Shown one piece after another: positions 18,638-28,237 of a stretch of 64,000 bases of DNA. Below the pieces are notes generated by a model. That model was not told where the DNA came from, did not search any database, and was given only the letters and a program-made list of their open reading frames with translations. Numbering within the stretch: position 1 is the first letter of the stretch; the number at the start of each line of letters is the position of its first letter. The translations under genes and the position numbers were made by a program. Location: NCBI RefSeq assembly GCF_014323705.1, contig NZ_JABVEC010000007.1, positions 62,001-126,000 of the forward strand. Reading direction: 5' to 3'. Source of the stretch: Actinomadura alba. Lineage in GTDB: Bacteria; Actinomycetota; Actinomycetes; Streptosporangiales; Streptosporangiaceae.

Positions 18638-20860
18638 GTGAGAATGCGAGTCCTCCAGGCGGGAACCCGCGGAGTCGTGGCCCTGGTGGTGGTGCTGCTC
18701 TCCGCCGCCCCCGCCGGTTCCGCGAGCGCCGCCCAGCGGGCGCCGGCGTCCGCCGTACCGCTCCAGGCGGCCGCGCGGCAGCCGGCCACGGCCGAGGCGG
18801 TGCACGACCCCGCGTCCCGGCAGTCTCGCAGCAGGGCCGGGGTGAGCCTCGTCCTGCAGTCGATACCGAAGACGGTCCGGCCCGGCTCGAAGATCGGCAT
18901 CTCCGGTTACGTGCAGAACCATACGGGCCAGCAGCTGACCGGAGTGTCAGTGCGGCTGCGGTGGCGGAGCCGGCCCGTGAACGGCCGCACGGAACTGGCG
19001 CAGTTCGCCTCCGGCAGCGCCCCCGCCCTCGTCTCCGCCACGACGGCCGTCCCGCTGAGCGGGCCGCTCGCGCCGGGCCGGCAGGTCAAATGGAAGCTCG
19101 AGACCACGTCCCGGGATCTGAGCATGAACGACTTCGGTGTCTACCCCATCTCGATCGAGGTTCTGAACGCCGCGACCCAGACCGTCGTCGCCCAGCCCAC
19201 GTTCCTCACCTTCATGCCAGCCGACCAGGGTCGCCGGCCGAAACCGACCGAGATCGCCTGGGTGTGGCCGATGATCGACCGGCCGCACCGCACCACCGGT
19301 ACGACGTTCCTCGACGACGCGCTCGAGAAGGACCTGGCGCCCACCGGACGTCTCGGCGGTCTCGCCCAGGTCGCCGCCCAGGCCGGAAAGAGCGCCCGCG
19401 TGCCGCTCACCTGGGCCGTCGATCCCGCGCTCCTCGACGATGCCCGGGAGATGTCCAACGGCTACACGCTCAAAGGGGTCAAGGACCGCAAGGCCACGAA
19501 GAAGCCCAAGAGCAATGTCGCCGGCGGCTGGCTGGCGAACATGAAGTCGATGACCGACCCCTACTTCACGACGCCCTACGCGGATCCGGACACGGTCGCG
19601 CTCGTCCGTCAGGGGATGAGCGGGCACCTCAAGTCGGCCTACGCCAACGCGGCGGTCGCGAACGACATCCTGGGGCGGTCGCCCGCGACCCCCGTCGGAT
19701 GGCCGGTCAACGGCGTGGCCCGCCAGCAGACCCTCGACGCCATGGCCGGGAACGGCACGGGGACGTTCCTGATGAGCAGCGAAGTGCTGCTGAGCACGGC
19801 CCCGCAGGGCTACGCCGCCGACGCGATCACGACGCTGCAGACCGCGCGGGGCACCAAGCCCACCCTCGTCTACGACGCGACGCTCAGCGACATCGTCAGC
19901 GGAGACACCCAGTCACCAGGTGCGGCGGTGCTGGCCGAGCAGCGGTTCCTGGCCGAGACCGCAATGATCACCGCGGAGATGCCCAACCGGCCCCGCACGC
20001 TGATCATCGCGCCGCAGCGGCGCTGGAACCCGAAGCCGAAGTTCGCCGAGAATCTGCTGTCGTACACCGCCAAGGCACAGTGGCTCAAGGAGGTGCCCCT
20101 CAGCGCCATCCAGAAGGACACCCCGATCCGGCGGACCTTCACCGGCTATCCCGTCGGATACGACCACAACGAACTGGGCGGCACCTACCTCAAGAACGTC
20201 CGTGAGATCGCGACGCGGGCCAACCGCTTCTCCGGCATCTTCGACCAGACGCCCGCCTCGAACACCTACGAGCAGTCCGTGCTGCGGATGGAGTCGACGT
20301 ACTGGCGCGGGCGCGAACGGCGGGCCCGCGCCTTCCGGCAGACCGTCGGCGCCGCCATCGACGAGACGATCGACAAAGTCCATCTCGTCCCCAACAAACG
20401 GATCGGTCTGTCGGGCAACTCGGGCTTCATCCCCATCACCGTCGCCAACGACCTGCGGGAGGGCACCGTCAACGTGGTGCTCCGGGTGACCTCGGAGAAT
20501 CCGGGGCGTCTGGAGATCGGCGGCGGCACGGCGGCCGGGACGGCCCGCGAATGGCAGCTGAAGCTCAGCCCACGACAGAAGGAGACCGTGAAGATACCGG
20601 TCGAGGCCAACGCCAACGGCTACACGAACCTCTCCCTCGAACTGCTCGCGCCGCAATCGAAGCGGAAGTTCGGGAAGGACGACGACGCCGCCGTCAGCAC
20701 GGTTCACACGACGGGGTACGGGCGGATGGCCCTCCGTATCACGGGGGGCGCGCTTGCCGTACTCTTCATCGGCGTCGCGGTGCGTGTGCTGCGGGCCAAG
20801 CGGCGTAACGGAGCGGAGGAGTCCGATGGTGCAGAGCCCGGGGGGCATGCCGGAGGCTGA
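18638..20860 (+). CDS. DUF6049-type secreted/anchored protein
   Basis: A large extracytoplasmic protein of about 740 aa. A signal peptide covers about the first 35 residues (VVALVVVLLSAAPAGSASA). The body has an immunoglobulin-like segment (VSLVLQSIPKTVRPGSKIGISGYV), a long central domain, and a second beta domain near the C-terminus. One membrane anchor (ALRITGGALAVLFIGVAVRVL) and a short basic tail end it. GTG 18638 or ATG 18644 may be the start. It overlaps murJ by 35 bases and is a conserved neighbour of murJ in actinomycetes, which suggests an envelope role, not further defined. Confidence 0.82.
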   Translation: MRMRVLQAGTRGVVALVVVLLSAAPAGSASAAQRAPASAVPLQAAARQPATAEAVHDPASRQSRSRAGVSLVLQSIPKTVRPGSKIGISGYVQNHTGQQLTGVSVRLRWRSRPVNGRTELAQFASGSAPALVSATTAVPLSGPLAPGRQVKWKLETTSRDLSMNDFGVYPISIEVLNAATQTVVAQPTFLTFMPADQGRRPKPTEIAWVWPMIDRPHRTTGTTFLDDALEKDLAPTGRLGGLAQVAAQAGKSARVPLTWAVDPALLDDAREMSNGYTLKGVKDRKATKKPKSNVAGGWLANMKSMTDPYFTTPYADPDTVALVRQGMSGHLKSAYANAAVANDILGRSPATPVGWPVNGVARQQTLDAMAGNGTGTFLMSSEVLLSTAPQGYAADAITTLQTARGTKPTLVYDATLSDIVSGDTQSPGAAVLAEQRFLAETAMITAEMPNRPRTLIIAPQRRWNPKPKFAENLLSYTAKAQWLKEVPLSAIQKDTPIRRTFTGYPVGYDHNELGGTYLKNVREIATRANRFSGIFDQTPASNTYEQSVLRMESTYWRGRERRARAFRQTVGAAIDETIDKVHLVPNKRIGLSGNSGFIPITVANDLREGTVNVVLRVTSENPGRLEIGGGTAAGTAREWQLKLSPRQKETVKIPVEANANGYTNLSLELLAPQSKRKFGKDDDAAVSTVHTTGYGRMALRITGGALAVLFIGVAVRVLRAKRRNGAEESDGAEPGGHAGG

Positions 20861-22544
20861 GCCCTCCGCGGGCGGCGTCGGCGGCCCGCAGGAGGAGCCG
20901 AAGACCGCGCCGGCCGGCCGGTCGTCGAGCCTGATGCGCTCCGGCCTGGTCATGGCGATCGGCACGATCGCCTCCCGGGTGACCGGCTTTCTCCGTACCG
21001 CCGTGATCGTGGCGGCGCTCGGGACGGGCCTGCTGGCGAACGCCTACAACTCCGCCAACACGATCCCGAACATGCTGTACGACCTGCTGCTCGGCGGGAT
21101 CCTCACCAGCGTGATCGTGCCTTTGATCGTCCGGGCGCGGGAGCGCGACGCCGAGTACGGGCGGCAGTTCGAGCAGCGGCTGTTCACGATCACCGTGCTT
21201 TTCCTCGGCGGGCTCACCCTCGCGGCCACGCTGCTCGCCCCGGTGCTCATCAACCTGCTCGGCAGCGGTTTCAAGGACGAACAGCGGGACCTCGCGATCC
21301 TGTTCGCCTGGTTCTTCCTCCCGCAGATCTTCTTCTACGGCGTGGGCGCCTTCGCCGGGGCGATCCTCAACACCCGCCACCGCTTCGGCGCGCCGATGTG
21401 GGCGCCGGTGCTCAACAACCTCGTGGTCATCGCCATCGGCATCGTGTTCGTGCTCACCACCACCGGCGAGATCGACCCGGCGAACATCACCGACGCGCAG
21501 ATCAACCTGCTGGCCCTCGGCACCACCGGCGGGATCGTGCTGCAGACGATCGCGCTGTGGCCGTCTCTGCGGGCGGCCGGGTTCCGCTGGCGGCCGCGGC
21601 TCGACTTCCAGCGCGGCGAGTTGGGTGAGATCACCCGGCTGGCGGGCTGGACGCTGATGTACGTCATCTCCACCCAGATCGGCGTCATGGTAACGGTCAA
21701 CCTGCTCAACAGCGCGGCGGTCCGCGGCCACGAGGAGGGCATCGGCGACGGATTCGGGTACACCCCGTACTTCAACGCCTACCAGCTGTTCCAGCTCCCG
21801 TACGCGATCGTCGCGGTCTCGGTCATCACCGCGCTGCTACCGCGGATGAGCGAGCACGCCGCCGATGGGAACCGGCGGTTGGTCCGGGACGACTTCTCCT
21901 CAGGGCTGCGCCTGTCGTCTGTGATCATGCTGCCGGCCGCCGCGCTGATGTTCGTGCTCGGCCCTGAGATCGCGACGGTGCTCTTCGCGCACGGCAACAC
22001 CTCCCACGCCGACGCGCTGGTCATCGCCCACGTCATGCAGATGCTGGCCATCGCCCTGGTGCCGTTCTCCACGTACCAGCTGATGCTCCGCGTCTTCTAT
22101 GCCTTCCGTGACACCCGGACACCGGCGTTCATCAGCCTGATCACGGTCTCGACGAACATCGCGATGGCGTTCGCCATGTACCAGCTGCTGCCGACCCGGC
22201 GGATCGTGATCGGCGTCGCCGCGGGATTCGCCGTGGCGAACATCGTCGGCACGATCGTCTGCTGGGCCGTGCTGCGCTCCCGGCTCGACGGCCTGGACAG
22301 CCGGCGGATCATCACCGGTCATCTCAAGCTGCTGATCGCGGCGTGGCCGCTCATCGGGTTCGCGTTCGCCGTACACAAGATCGTGGACGCCTGGATCGGC
22401 ACGTCCGGCACAATCTCCGCCCTCGCCGTGCTGGCGGTCGGCACCGCCGGCGGCGGGGTCCTCTATCTCGTCTTCGCCCGGCTGCTCAGGGTCGGCGAGG
22501 TCCAGACACTTCTCGGTACACTGGCTGGCCGTCTGGGCCGGTGA
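20826..22544 (+). CDS. murJ: Lipid II flippase MurJ
   Basis: MurJ (572 aa) flips lipid II across the membrane for peptidoglycan synthesis. About 14 membrane segments are visible. SLMRSGLVMAIGTIASRVTGFLRT, NTIPNMLYDLLLGGILTSVIVP and the DxRTPxxI-type motif near residue 435 (FRDTRTPAFISL) match the family. The ATG at 20826 has GGAGGAG seven bases before it and lies inside the end of the upstream gene, so the two are coupled. In Mycobacterium tuberculosis MurJ is fused to a pseudokinase; here that part is a separate gene downstream. Confidence 0.93.
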   Translation: MVQSPGGMPEAEPSAGGVGGPQEEPKTAPAGRSSSLMRSGLVMAIGTIASRVTGFLRTAVIVAALGTGLLANAYNSANTIPNMLYDLLLGGILTSVIVPLIVRARERDAEYGRQFEQRLFTITVLFLGGLTLAATLLAPVLINLLGSGFKDEQRDLAILFAWFFLPQIFFYGVGAFAGAILNTRHRFGAPMWAPVLNNLVVIAIGIVFVLTTTGEIDPANITDAQINLLALGTTGGIVLQTIALWPSLRAAGFRWRPRLDFQRGELGEITRLAGWTLMYVISTQIGVMVTVNLLNSAAVRGHEEGIGDGFGYTPYFNAYQLFQLPYAIVAVSVITALLPRMSEHAADGNRRLVRDDFSSGLRLSSVIMLPAAALMFVLGPEIATVLFAHGNTSHADALVIAHVMQMLAIALVPFSTYQLMLRVFYAFRDTRTPAFISLITVSTNIAMAFAMYQLLPTRRIVIGVAAGFAVANIVGTIVCWAVLRSRLDGLDSRRIITGHLKLLIAAWPLIGFAFAVHKIVDAWIGTSGTISALAVLAVGTAGGGVLYLVFARLLRVGEVQTLLGTLAGRLGR

Positions 22545-22764
22545 CGCGGTTAGATCTAGCTACAGAACGCTGCGAGTCACAACAATTCGGGCAAGGACGC
22601 TGCAGGCCCGGGGAGAAGCTGAGTTAAGTGACAGGGCAAGCCATTACCATGTTGGTGACCTTGGCTCGCCGGGCAACCCCCGCGGGAACGCGAAAAGGAG
22701 GGTCGGAGGCGCAAGCTGCCACGCCACTGAGAATGGGACGCGACCACCTGCGCAGGATAATGCC
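22545..22764 (+). promoter_or_regulatory. Leader between murJ and pseudokinase gene, possible structured RNA
   Basis: A 220-base gap in an otherwise tight operon. It contains a cgcg-GGAA-cgcg hairpin at 22681-22692, GCCACTG at 22723-22729 and GCAGGATAATGCC at 22752-22764. Spacing and wording loosely recall cobalamin riboswitch boxes, but the central core is not convincing and the downstream gene is not a cobalamin gene. It may simply carry a promoter. Confidence 0.3.
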
Positions 22765-24429
22765 TTGAGCACGTCCGTTATCGAACCTGGGACCCGCCTC
22801 GCCGGTCGCTACCGGCTCGAAAGCCGAGTCAGCGATGCCGGCGGCTCGACACTGTGGAAGGCGATCGACGAGATCCTGGCCCGTGCCGTGGCCGTCCGGA
22901 CCTTCGCCCCCGAGTTTCCACACATCAACGCGGTCGTGACCGCCGCCCGCGCGGCGAGCCGGCTGACCGATCCACGCCTGACGCAGGTCTTCGACGCCGA
23001 CGACAGCGATGAGCTGGCGTACGTCGTGAGCGAGTGGGTCAGCGGCGAGACGCTGCACGACATGGTGTCCTCACGAGGGCCGCTCGAGCCGGGCCGTGCC
23101 GCCACGCTGCTGTGCGAGGCGGCCGAGGCGATCTCCGCCGCGCACGCCGCGGGGCTCGCCCATCTGAAGCTCACCTCACACGACCTGCTGTGGACCACCG
23201 GCGGCACCGTCAAGCTGCTCGGCCTCGGGGTAGAGGCGGCACTGGACGGCGTCGCCTCCGACGCTCCGGCACTGGTCGACGCCCAAGGGCTCGGCCGCAT
23301 GCTCTATGCGGCGCTCACGGCGCACGCGCCCACGGCGGGCGAGGGCGGCCTGCCCACCGCCGTCACGGCTGACGGGCGGCTGCCCGCGCCGCGCACCCTG
23401 CAGGCCAGGGTTCCGCAGGCTCTCGACGCCATCGTGTGCCGCACGCTCGGCATCGAGCCGGCGCCCGGGCAGGAGCCACTGACGACACCCGCCGCGCTGG
23501 CGAAGGCACTGAGCGGTGTGCCGCGAACACCACTGCCGCTCTTCGCCGGGCTGGGCACGAACCCCACCCCACCGATACCCCGTCCCGCTTCGCCGCGCAG
23601 CGGCCCGCCGCCCCGGCAGCCGGCCGGCCCACCGGCACAGCCGGCCGCCGACCCCGCCCGCCGCCGGCCGCCACCACCCCGTCCGGCCCCGCGGGCCGGC
23701 ACTCCGCAGCGGCCCGTGGGCCGTCACGGCGGGCCCGGCTCCGGCGAGCACGGTACGGCCACCCGCACCACCCCGGTGGCGCACGGTGGCGCCGGTCACG
23801 GCACGCCACCCGGGCACCGCGCCACCCCCGCACGCCCCGCGGTCAACCGGCCGCTCATCGCGGTGGCGGCGGCGGTCGCGACCATCGTCGTCGGCATCGG
23901 CGCCTGGAAGATCACCACGATGGGCGACGGCGGTCAGGGCACGACGACGACCACCAGCCCCTCGGCGACCTCCGCGCCACCGGCTCCGACCAAACTCCAG
24001 ATCGCCCGCGCATCCGGGTTCGACCCCACGCAGCCCAATCATCCGGACCCCACCGCGCAGTCGACCGGCCAGGAGGCCGTCGACAGCAGCCCATCGAGCG
24101 CCTGGCGCACTCAGACGTACGCCTCCGCCGACTTCGGCAAGCTCAAGGGCGGTCTCGGCGTCATGCTCGACATGGGGCGCCCAGTGAAGATCGACAATGT
24201 CCGCGCGACCCTCCCGGGCGCTGGCGGAGGAAGTCTCCAACTACGGGTCGGGTCCGCGCCCGAGCTCTCTTCGCTCAAGATCGTCGACCGGTCGAGCTCC
24301 TCCGGCTCGGTCACGCTCAAGCCCACCCAGCCGACCGAAGGCCAGTATGTCCTGCTCTGGTTCACCAAGCTGCCCAGCGGGCTCAAGGCACAGATCAGTG
24401 ACGTAGACGTCTTCGGCTGGACCGGCTGA
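22765..24429 (+). CDS. Membrane-bound pseudokinase with extracellular domain
   Basis: A 554-aa protein. Residues 10-260 have the Ser/Thr kinase fold (TRLAGRYRLESRVSDAGGSTLWKA) but lack catalytic residues: R45 replaces the ATP lysine, the HRD loop reads AHLKLTSHDLL, and DFG reads LLGLG. A proline-rich linker (265-365), one membrane helix (about 372-387, IAVAAAVATIVVGIGAW) and an extracellular discoidin-like domain follow. It corresponds to the C-terminal half of mycobacterial MviN (MurJ), which recruits FhaA. The start is TTG with GCAGGA upstream. Its stop overlaps the sigma factor start (TGATG). Confidence 0.85.
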   Translation: MSTSVIEPGTRLAGRYRLESRVSDAGGSTLWKAIDEILARAVAVRTFAPEFPHINAVVTAARAASRLTDPRLTQVFDADDSDELAYVVSEWVSGETLHDMVSSRGPLEPGRAATLLCEAAEAISAAHAAGLAHLKLTSHDLLWTTGGTVKLLGLGVEAALDGVASDAPALVDAQGLGRMLYAALTAHAPTAGEGGLPTAVTADGRLPAPRTLQARVPQALDAIVCRTLGIEPAPGQEPLTTPAALAKALSGVPRTPLPLFAGLGTNPTPPIPRPASPRSGPPPRQPAGPPAQPAADPARRRPPPPRPAPRAGTPQRPVGRHGGPGSGEHGTATRTTPVAHGGAGHGTPPGHRATPARPAVNRPLIAVAAAVATIVVGIGAWKITTMGDGGQGTTTTTSPSATSAPPAPTKLQIARASGFDPTQPNHPDPTAQSTGQEAVDSSPSSAWRTQTYASADFGKLKGGLGVMLDMGRPVKIDNVRATLPGAGGGSLQLRVGSAPELSSLKIVDRSSSSGSVTLKPTQPTEGQYVLLWFTKLPSGLKAQISDVDVFGWTG

Positions 24430-25055
24430 TGACCTTCGTGGGGGGCAGGCAGGCCGAGGTCGTTCCGGACAAAGAGTTGCTCTCCCGGCACGCTGCGGGC
24501 GATCCTCATGCGTTCGCCGAGATCGTGCATCGCCACCGGGACCGGATGTGGGCGGTGGCGCTGCGGACGCTGGGCGACCCCGAGGAGGCGGCCGACGCCC
24601 TGCAGGACGCGTTCCTGTCGGCCTTCCGCGCGGCGGGCCGGTTCCGCGGTGACGCAGCCGTCACAACCTGGCTGCACCGGATCGTCGTCAACGCGTGCCT
24701 TGATCGCCTGCGCCGCAAGACGCTGCGGCCGGCGGTGTCCATGGGCGACGACGCGGCGCTCGACTCCCTCGCTCCCAAGTCCATCGATCCCACCTCGGCG
24801 CATGAGCTCTCGCTCGACGTGACGGCGGCGCTCCAGCAACTGCCCTTCGAGCAGCGCGCGGCGTTGATCCTGGTAGACATGATGGGGTACTCGGTCGACG
24901 ACGCCGCCAAAGTGCTCGAGGTGCCGGCTGGGACGATCAAGAGCCGATGCGCCCGTGGTCGTGCCCGTCTCGCACCGCTACTTCTCCATCTCAGGAACCG
25001 ACGGCTCGCGACAAACGTCGAATCTGCGGAGGAAGGAGGTGGCAACCCCACGTGA
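24429..25055 (+). CDS. sigM: ECF sigma factor, SigM-like
   Basis: A 208-aa extracytoplasmic-function sigma factor. Sigma-2 spans about residues 14-85 (RHAAGDPHAFAEIVHRHRDRMWAVALRTLG, DALQDAFLSAFRAAGRF). Sigma-4 spans about 130-185 (ALQQLPFEQRAALILVDMMGYSVDDAAKVLEVPAGTIKSRCARGRARL). The gene overlaps the pseudokinase stop and the anti-sigma start (GTGA). SigM at this position near trxB-trxA is known in mycobacteria and Streptomyces, so the symbol is by position and similarity. Its activity is likely held by the downstream zinc anti-sigma factor. Confidence 0.88.
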   Translation: MTFVGGRQAEVVPDKELLSRHAAGDPHAFAEIVHRHRDRMWAVALRTLGDPEEAADALQDAFLSAFRAAGRFRGDAAVTTWLHRIVVNACLDRLRRKTLRPAVSMGDDAALDSLAPKSIDPTSAHELSLDVTAALQQLPFEQRAALILVDMMGYSVDDAAKVLEVPAGTIKSRCARGRARLAPLLLHLRNRRLATNVESAEEGGGNPT

Positions 25056-25852
25056 ACTCTGCTCACCTTGACTACGAGATGCTCGCCGACCTGGCAGAGG
25101 GCATCGTCAACGACGACCTGGCCGCCTCCGCCACCGAGCACCTGGCGGACTGCGAGGAATGTCGCGACCGATCCGCCGAGTTGGCCGACGTGTCCCGGTT
25201 GCTGGCGGAGAGTGCCGTGCCGCCGATGCCGGAGAAACTGGCCGCCCGCATCGACGCCGCGATCGCGGCCGAGTCGGTGTCGACGGCCACTGTGGCGAGC
25301 CTGCAGGCCCGGCGCGGACGGCGGCATCTGCGGATGCTGTCGGCCGCCGCGGCCGCGATCGTCGTGGTCGGTGGCGCGGTGGCGGTAGGCCGCTCGGCGA
25401 TGGAATCGCCCTCGGTCCCGGCCGACGCGCACAACCAGATCCCGGCTCAGGAGCGCACCGACAGATCGACGTCCAGCTCGGCCGGCGCCTCGGGCGAACA
25501 GTCCGAGACGGCTCCGAAGTCGGCGCCCCAGAAGCTGTCCGGCACGTATCCGGTCGCCCGGACCGGCACCGACTATCAGGACACCACGGTCGGCACTCAG
25601 ATCACCGACACGCTGCGCCGTGGCGATCTGCCGGTGACGCAGCCGACCGGGCAACTGTCCGCCTGCGTCCAGCGGGTAGCGGCCGGCAAGCAGCCGGTGC
25701 TCGTGGACGTCGCCGGTTACGCCGGCCGGCCGGCCACGGTGATCGTGCTGCCGGGCAGTGCCGGAGGATCGGAGCTGGACGTCTGGATCGTCGGCTCCAA
25801 GTGCTCCGTCGACACGTCCGACGTCATCAAGCACACCAGCGCCTCACGCTGA
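25052..25852 (+). CDS. Zinc-type (ZAS) membrane anti-sigma factor
   Basis: A 266-aa protein. The N-terminal ZAS domain carries H30-x3-C34-x2-C37 (HLADCEEC), the zinc and redox motif of anti-sigma factors. A membrane helix lies at about 110-124 ([16 protein letters not shown]), followed by an extracytoplasmic domain. The GTG at 25052 overlaps the sigma stop as GTGA and has GGAAGGAGG upstream, so it is translationally coupled. It should bind the sigma factor encoded just before it and release it on envelope or redox stress. Confidence 0.88.
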   Translation: MNSAHLDYEMLADLAEGIVNDDLAASATEHLADCEECRDRSAELADVSRLLAESAVPPMPEKLAARIDAAIAAESVSTATVASLQARRGRRHLRMLSAAAAAIVVVGGAVAVGRSAMESPSVPADAHNQIPAQERTDRSTSSSAGASGEQSETAPKSAPQKLSGTYPVARTGTDYQDTTVGTQITDTLRRGDLPVTQPTGQLSACVQRVAAGKQPVLVDVAGYAGRPATVIVLPGSAGGSELDVWIVGSKCSVDTSDVIKHTSASR

Positions 25853-25874
25853 ATCGGCGGCGCTGCCGCCCGAG

Positions 25875-25900
25875 GGAATCTCCGCGCCATAGGATCGGTT
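25875..25900 (+). promoter_or_regulatory. SigR-type promoter upstream of trxB
   Basis: GGAAT at 25875-25879 and GTT at 25898-25900 are separated by exactly 18 bases, the consensus for the thiol-stress sigma factor SigR/SigH in actinomycetes. It lies 57 bases before trxB. Confidence 0.8.
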
Positions 25901-25956
25901 GTCGCCACTGGCGGCAGACATCAGGATCAGATCTCGATCCAGAGAAAGGCGCAGGA

Positions 25957-26913
25957 GTGAACGACGTTCGCAATGTGATCATTATCGGCTCGGGCCCGGC
26001 GGGTTACACGGCCGCGATCTACGCCGCGCGGGGCGACCTCAAGCCCCTCGTCATCGAGGGCTCGGTGACCGCCGGCGGGGCCCTGATGAACACGACCGAC
26101 GTCGAGAACTTCCCGGGCTTTCCCGACGGCATCCTCGGCCCCGACTTCATGGACAACATGCGGAAGCAGGCCGAGCGCTTCGGCACCGATTTCATCACCG
26201 ACGACGCGACCGAGGTCGACCTCACCGCGTCTCCCAAGATCGTGAAGGTCGGCGACGACGTTCACCGGGCGAAGTCGGTCATCATCGCGACCGGCTCGAA
26301 GTACCGGGAGCTGGGCCTGCCGAAAGAGAAGCAGCTCTCGGGACGCGGTGTCTCCTGGTGTGCGACGTGTGACGGCTTCTTCTTCCGCGATCAGGACATC
26401 GCGGTCGTCGGTGGCGGCGACTCGGCCATGGAGGAGGCCATCTTCCTGAGCCGGTTCGCGCGGTCGGTGACCGTCATCCACCGCCGCGACGGCCTCCGCG
26501 CAAGCAAGATCATGCAGGACCGGGCGTTCGCCAACGAAAAGATCAAGTTCGCGTGGAACAGCGAGGTCGTGGACATCCTCGGCGAGGATCGGGTGGGGGG
26601 CGTCCGGTTGCGCGACACGCGGACCGGCGACGAGCGCACGCTCGAGGTCACCGGCCTCTTCATCGCCATCGGGCACGAGCCGCGCAGCGAGCTGTTCACC
26701 GACGTGCTCGACACCGATGACGAGGGCTACCTGATCGTCGAGGCGCCCACGACCAAGACCAAGATCCCGGGCGTCTTCGCGAGCGGCGACGTGGTCGACC
26801 ACATCTACCGCCAGGCCGTCACGGCGGCCGGCAGCGGGTGCTCGGCGGCCATCGACGCCGAGCGCTGGCTCCAGGATCAGGATCTGGCGGATCTGACCCG
26901 CCAGCAGGTTTGA
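25957..26913 (+). CDS. trxB: Thioredoxin reductase
   Basis: TrxB (318 aa) passes electrons from NADPH through FAD to thioredoxin. It has the FAD loop [19 protein letters not shown] at the start, the redox pair C135-A-T-C138 ([11 protein letters not shown]), the NADPH loop [12 protein letters not shown] and the C-terminal [24 protein letters not shown] 25957 has GCAGGA before it. It is followed after 42 bases by trxA and is driven by a SigR-type promoter, so the pair belongs to the thiol-oxidative stress response. Confidence 0.96.
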   Translation: MNDVRNVIIIGSGPAGYTAAIYAARGDLKPLVIEGSVTAGGALMNTTDVENFPGFPDGILGPDFMDNMRKQAERFGTDFITDDATEVDLTASPKIVKVGDDVHRAKSVIIATGSKYRELGLPKEKQLSGRGVSWCATCDGFFFRDQDIAVVGGGDSAMEEAIFLSRFARSVTVIHRRDGLRASKIMQDRAFANEKIKFAWNSEVVDILGEDRVGGVRLRDTRTGDERTLEVTGLFIAIGHEPRSELFTDVLDTDDEGYLIVEAPTTKTKIPGVFASGDVVDHIYRQAVTAAGSGCSAAIDAERWLQDQDLADLTRQQV

Positions 26914-26955
26914 CGGCGACGCCCGTCGTCGACGAGTGAAGGAGACACCATCGAC

Positions 26956-27270
26956 ATGAAATCCGTGAGCGATGCCGACTTCGAGGCCGAGGTCCTCAAG
27001 AGCGACAAGCCGGTCCTGGTCGACTTCTGGGCGGAATGGTGCGCACCGTGCCGCATGATCGCCCCGGTTCTCGAAGAGATCGCCAAGGAGCACGGAGACA
27101 AGATCAGCATCGTGAAGCTGAACGTCGACGAGAACCCTCAGGTGCCGACCAAGTACGGCGTACTGAAGATCCCGACGCTGAACGTCTACTCCGGCGGCGA
27201 GGTCGTGAAGCAGATCTTGGGAGCCAAGCCCAAGGCTGCGATGCTCCGGGAGCTCGCGGAGTTCATCTGA
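26956..27270 (+). CDS. trxA: Thioredoxin
   Basis: Thioredoxin (104 aa) reduces protein disulfides. The active site is W-C29-A-P-C32 (FWAEWCAPCRM), an actinobacterial variant of WCGPC. The cis-proline loop is KIPTLNVY. It is fully in family range. GAAGGAGA lies 12-15 bases before the ATG, slightly long. It is coupled with trxB and followed by a 24-bp perfect stem. Confidence 0.95.
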   Translation: MKSVSDADFEAEVLKSDKPVLVDFWAEWCAPCRMIAPVLEEIAKEHGDKISIVKLNVDENPQVPTKYGVLKIPTLNVYSGGEVVKQILGAKPKAAMLRELAEFI

Positions 27271-27285
27271 CCACACCGCGCCCTC

Positions 27286-27339
27286 CGGCAACGCGAACGG
27301 CTCCGCACCGAGCGAGGTGCGGAGCCGTTCGCGTTGCCG
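27286..27339. terminator. Long perfect hairpin between trxA and convergent GNAT gene
   Basis: A perfect 24-bp stem with a 6-base loop (gagcga). No T run follows on either strand, but the length and position between convergent genes suggest a bidirectional terminator. Confidence 0.75.
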
Positions 27340-27368
27340 AGGAGTGTCGCTGAGGGGCTGAGAGCCGC

Positions 27369-27986
27369 TCAGACGGGGCGAAGGGCGCCTTCCGGGGTCA
27401 TCGAGCCGAGGAGGCGCTCCAAGGCCACCTCGACGTCCTCACGCCACGACAGGACCGACTTGAGCTCGAGGCGCAGCCGCGGGAAGCGATGGTGCGGCCG
27501 GACGGTCTTGAAGCCGACCGAGAGCAGGTAGTCGGCGGGGACCATGCAGGTGCCCGCCTCCCCCTTGAGGTCACCGAAGGCCTCGATCGCCTTCACTCCC
27601 CGCCGGGTCAGATCCTTGGCGACGCCCTGCACGAGCATTCGGCCGAGACCCCCGCCCGCGAACTCCGGCAGCACGTGAGCGGTCATCAGCAGCACGGCGT
27701 CCGCACTGACGGGGCTGGTCGGAAAGGCCACCGAGCGTGGCACGTAGAGCGGTGGCGCGTAGAGCACGTAGCCGGCCGGCGCGCCGTCGACATAGGCGAT
27801 CTTCCCGCAGCTCCCCCACTCCAGCAGCGTGGAGGAGACCCAGGCCTCCTTCTCCAGCGCCGGGTCACCGGCCTCCTCGGCCCGCTCCCCGCTGACGGGG
27901 TCGAGCTCCCAGAAGACACAACGCCGGCAACGACGCGGGAGATCATCAAGGTTGTCCAGCGTGACGCTGACGAGACGACGCGACAC
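27369..27986 (-). CDS. GNAT family N-acetyltransferase
   Basis: A 205-aa acetyltransferase-like protein. The acetyl-CoA loop region reads VLPEFAGGGLGRMLVQGVAKDL, a variant of the Q/RxxGxG/A motif, at about residues 105-125. The N-terminus has CRRCVFWE with a CxxC pair, which recurs in this actinobacterial group. GTG 27986 has only a weak ribosome site. It sits between trxA and parB in the same place as in Streptomyces. Substrate unknown. Confidence 0.82.
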   Translation of the reverse strand: MSRRLVSVTLDNLDDLPRRCRRCVFWELDPVSGERAEEAGDPALEKEAWVSSTLLEWGSCGKIAYVDGAPAGYVLYAPPLYVPRSVAFPTSPVSADAVLLMTAHVLPEFAGGGLGRMLVQGVAKDLTRRGVKAIEAFGDLKGEAGTCMVPADYLLSVGFKTVRPHHRFPRLRLELKSVLSWREDVEVALERLLGSMTPEGALRPV

Positions 27987-28112
27987 CAGCAGGCACCCTT
28001 CTGGTACGGACCGCCTTCACGGAATTTCCCGATAACCGATCAGGTCCAAGGGCATCGTATCGGAGAGTCCATCCGCCATACGCGCCTCCCACGCGTCGCG
28101 CGCGTCCGCCGA

Positions 28113-28128
28113 TGTTTCACGTGGAACC
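28113..28128. promoter_or_regulatory. parS-like site downstream of parB
   Basis: TGTTTCACGTGGAACC matches 14 of 16 bases of the parS consensus TGTTTCACGTGAAACA. It lies 110 bases beyond parB and about 9 kb from oriC, where ParB sites cluster in actinomycetes. Confidence 0.8.
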
Positions 28129-28237
28129 TTGTGCCGAGCCAAGGTGCGGCCTTGCCCGAACGGCCGACTGCCCGGGTGCGGGCAAAGAAAGACCCGGGAG
28201 CCCGTATGGGCTTCCGGGTCGTTTCCGGCCGAACGGA

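Noticed and set aside
22681..22764. c-di-GMP (GEMM-I) riboswitch before the pseudokinase gene
   Set aside because: GGGCAACC and GGCGCAAGC pieces resemble the core only superficially and lack the conserved GGGCAAACC/GACGCAAAGCC wording.
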